Below, piece after piece: positions 40,315-42,601 of a stretch of DNA of 42,601 bases. The notes beneath the pieces were generated by a model. It did not search any database and was not told where the DNA came from. It saw only the letters and a program-made list of their open reading frames with translations. The stretch lies in the NCBI GenBank assembly GCA_947450015.1, contig CANFUB010000001.1, positions 1 to 42,601 on the forward strand. Direction: 5' to 3'. The first letter of the stretch is position 1, and each line of letters begins with the position of its first letter. A program made the position numbers and the translations under genes. Origin of the DNA: Bacteroidota bacterium (GTDB lineage Bacteria; Bacteroidota; Bacteroidia; NS11-12g; UBA955).

Positions 40315-42456
40315 ATGTTACAGTTAATTAAGAAAGCAGTTCCCGTATTTGTTTTTGCCCTATTACTTCAGTCGCACAAAACCGACGAAGGCATGTTCCC
40401 ACTGAGTCAGTTAAATCAAGTAGATTTTAAAGCAGCAGGGTTCAATATCTCTCAAACCGATGTCTACAATCCAGATGGTGTAGCACTTACCGACGCCTTA
40501 GTACGACTGGGAGGCTGTACAGGTTCATTCGTTTCCAGCGAAGGTCTTATTGTCACCAATCACCACTGTGTTTTCGGATCGGTGGCAGGCGTTAGTAATA
40601 AAGATAATGATTATTTAGAAAACGGTTTTTATGCTTCAGACAAAACCAAAGAGTTAAAAATTGGTTTAACATGTCGTATTACCAAGAGCTATGAAGATGT
40701 TAGTTCTAGGGTATTAGATGGTGTTAAGCCCGATATGCAACCAGCAAAAAAAGGAGAAATTATTGCACAAAATATTGAGTTAATTAGAAGTGTAGAACAG
40801 GCCAAACATCCTGACATGACCATTGAAATTAGTGAAATGTTTGTGGGTTATAGCTACACCTTGTTCCGTTATCAAACCCTCAAAGATGTGCGCTTGGTAT
40901 ACGTACCGCCTCGCACCATTGGTGAGTTTGGTGGAGAAACCGATAATTGGGAATGGCCAAAACACACGGGTGACTTTAGTTTTGTAAGAGCCTATGTGGG
41001 CAAAGATGGCAAACCGGCTGATTACAGTGCCGACAACGTTCCTTATGTTCCTAAAAAGCATTTAACCATTAATCCAAAAGGGACCAAAGAAAAAGACTTG
41101 GTATTTATTTTGGGTTACCCAGGTACCACCTATCGCCATGAGCCATGGCAATTCTTGGAATATCAACAAGAATTTGTTTTGCCATTTATCAGTGAGTGGT
41201 ATGGTTGGAGAATCAACAAAATGGAAGAATTGGGTAAAACCGATCGAGATCGTTATTTAAGATTGGCCGGCACAATTAAAAGTTTGGCCAATACAAAAAA
41301 GAACTTCGAAGGAAAAATGTATGGCTTAAAAGAAACAGGCTTATTAGATACTAAAAAAGATGAGCAAGAGCGATTGCAAAACCAAATGACTGGTAAGCAA
41401 GACACCCGCTTTTTTACCATCATAGATAGTCTTTATGGTAAAAGACTAGCCTCTGCCCAACACGATTTATTACTGAACCGTTTCAACAACGACTGTGGTA
41501 CTTACACAGCTGCGCTAATTATTGAAGCCAATAAAATACCCAAAGAAAAATTACCAAAAGGCAAATTACCAAAGCCAAGTGACACCCTGTTTTGGACCAA
41601 ATGGAAAACAGAGGTCACCAAAATATTGAAAGAAAAATACCGCATAGCCGATAGAGAATTGGATGAAGCCATTTTAGGTGAATTGGTAAAAAGAGGTCAT
41701 AATTTACCACAAGCAGCTAGCATAAATTCTTTAAAAAAGATGAAAGACCCAGCCAAATGGACCATCAAAGCATTCAAAGAAAGTTATTACGATGAGCCAG
41801 CAATGCTTTATAAAATGTTGGATAGTGTGCCATGGTTGGTTTACAAAAACAAGTCACAGATCAGTTTACTTGCAGCGCAAATGCGACCAGAATTGATTCA
41901 GCTTTCGGAATCTCAAACCAAGATGAATGATTTGTTAGATGATCAATTGCCTTTGTTATTGGATGCCAAATTGAAATATGGCAAAAAGAAATTTGTACCC
42001 GATGCCAATAGCACATTGCGTTTTACCTATGGTTATATCAGTGGTTACAAAGAAGGCTTAAACAAGCACAGAGAGCCCTACACACATCGCAAAGAAATAT
42101 TTGACAAGAATGCCACCGACAATGTAGATTACAGATTATCTACACCAGTGCGTGACCTATTAAAAACAGAAGTGATTGCATCGGAGTTGCTAGACCCAAC
42201 GACGAATGATTTGGTGGTTTGCATGCTTTACAATTTAGATACAACTGGCGGCAATAGTGGTAGTCCGGTGATGGATGCCAATGGCAATTTAGTAGGCGTT
42301 AATTTCGACAGAGCTTATACGGCTACCTTAAATGATTATAGTTGGAATGCCGATTACAGTAGAAGTATTGCAGTAGACATTCGCTATGTATTGTTTACGA
42401 TGAAGTATTTGAACCATGCGGATAATTTATTAGCAGAAATGGGCGTGAAATTGTAG
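40315..42456 (+). CDS. S46 family dipeptidyl-peptidase (DPP7/DPP11 type)
   Basis: 713 residues. N-terminal signal helix (about 1-20), then the mature start EGMFPLSQL. The chymotrypsin-like triad is visible: His83/84 in VTNHHC, Asp220 in DNWEWPKHTGDFSF, Ser648 in GGNSGSPV. These match the order and spacing of Porphyromonas DPP7 and DPP11. The residue at Ser+18 is Arg666 (NFDRAY), equivalent to Arg673 of DPP11, which gives a P1 preference for Asp/Glu. DPP7 has Gly there. It is a periplasmic enzyme that trims dipeptides from peptides in proteolytic, amino-acid-using Bacteroidota. Confidence 0.92.
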   Translation: MLQLIKKAVPVFVFALLLQSHKTDEGMFPLSQLNQVDFKAAGFNISQTDVYNPDGVALTDALVRLGGCTGSFVSSEGLIVTNHHCVFGSVAGVSNKDNDYLENGFYASDKTKELKIGLTCRITKSYEDVSSRVLDGVKPDMQPAKKGEIIAQNIELIRSVEQAKHPDMTIEISEMFVGYSYTLFRYQTLKDVRLVYVPPRTIGEFGGETDNWEWPKHTGDFSFVRAYVGKDGKPADYSADNVPYVPKKHLTINPKGTKEKDLVFILGYPGTTYRHEPWQFLEYQQEFVLPFISEWYGWRINKMEELGKTDRDRYLRLAGTIKSLANTKKNFEGKMYGLKETGLLDTKKDEQERLQNQMTGKQDTRFFTIIDSLYGKRLASAQHDLLLNRFNNDCGTYTAALIIEANKIPKEKLPKGKLPKPSDTLFWTKWKTEVTKILKEKYRIADRELDEAILGELVKRGHNLPQAASINSLKKMKDPAKWTIKAFKESYYDEPAMLYKMLDSVPWLVYKNKSQISLLAAQMRPELIQLSESQTKMNDLLDDQLPLLLDAKLKYGKKKFVPDANSTLRFTYGYISGYKEGLNKHREPYTHRKEIFDKNATDNVDYRLSTPVRDLLKTEVIASELLDPTTNDLVVCMLYNLDTTGGNSGSPVMDANGNLVGVNFDRAYTATLNDYSWNADYSRSIAVDIRYVLFTMKYLNHADNLLAEMGVKL

Positions 42457-42462
42457 GTTTAA

Positions 42463-42489
42463 ATTAGTCAACCTTATTGACTAATTTTT
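42463..42489 (+). terminator. Terminator of the S46 peptidase gene
   Basis: A perfect 9-bp stem ATTAGTCAA (42463-42471) / TTGACTAAT (42477-42485), loop CCTTA, then TTTT. It is 6 bases after the stop codon and touches the stop of the convergent gene. Confidence 0.85.
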
Positions 42490-42601
42490 AAATCGTATTG
42501 TCTTCGCCAAATTTTTGTTGGTAGTCGTAGCGCGATTTGTTAATCACTTCATAGGCTTCTTGCTTGCCATACACACTTGTAATTTCAACCGTAGGCACTT
42601 C
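42488..42601 (-). CDS. C-terminal 37 residues of an unidentified protein, cut by the window edge
   Basis: The minus-strand frame is open from the right edge to TAA at 42488-42490. The visible C-terminus, EVPTVEITSVYGKQEAYEVI followed by NKSRYDYQQKFGEDNTI, reads like a real protein end with codon use matching the window, and a terminator lies just past it. I do not recognise the family. Confidence 0.6.
   Translation of the reverse strand, partial: EVPTVEITSVYGKQEAYEVINKSRYDYQQKFGEDNTI

Overview
The window reads as ordinary chromosomal DNA of a free-living member of the Bacteroidota. The evidence is low GC content, secreted proteins with type IX secretion (T9SS) C-terminal sorting domains of both type A and type B, Bacteroidota-restricted families (PorD/DUF4835, DUF5606, DUF4199, the Rpb6-like omega subunit), the short RecQ type, and promoters of the Bacteroidota form TTTG-N19-TAnnTTTG in place of -35/-10 boxes. 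TTG start codons are frequent. I see no insertion sequence, prophage, CRISPR array, tRNA or rRNA. Coding density is very high and most neighbours overlap or are a few bases apart.

Layout. 1-6461 (plus strand): the 3' part of shikimate kinase, HU with its own promoter and terminator, then recQ overlapping two GT4-like glycosyltransferases and a polytopic membrane protein. 6464-16150 (minus strand): rluD, radC, then a tight operon bamD - rpoZ - coaC - coaB - porD - aroB - aroA - mutS2, which mixes outer-membrane assembly, CoA synthesis, T9SS, the shikimate pathway and DNA maintenance. The usually fused coaBC is split here into two overlapping frames. 16230-18247 (plus): sugar-phosphate isomerase and an FAH-family hydrolase. 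18363-28013 (minus): two large secreted PKD-repeat proteins (1015 and about 1640 residues) flanking ffh, whose promoter lies partly inside the end of the larger gene.

28058-28753 (plus): a TPR lipoprotein. 28755-31568 (minus): a five-gene operon (DUF4199 membrane protein, plsC, gatC, a LolD-type ABC ATPase, cobalamin adenosyltransferase). 31649-32206 (plus): DUF5606. 32265-34511 (minus): a TPR membrane protein with ribH, and pdhA. 34566-36607 (plus): recF, a DciA/DUF721 protein and a CruF-like carotenoid protein. 36685-38770 (minus): a T9SS type A cargo protein and a short-chain dehydrogenase. 38823-42456 (plus): an MlaE/MlaF-type lipid ABC transporter pair and an S46 dipeptidyl-peptidase with a DPP11-type specificity residue. 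The last 114 bases hold the C-terminus of an unidentified minus-strand gene.

I did not find a clearly new multi-gene system. The points most worth a second look are the split coaBC, the recQ-coupled glycosyltransferase cluster, the giant type B T9SS protein with its interlocked ffh promoter, the many predicted leaderless or near-leaderless transcripts, and the convergent gene pairs whose stop codons are only one or two bases apart.
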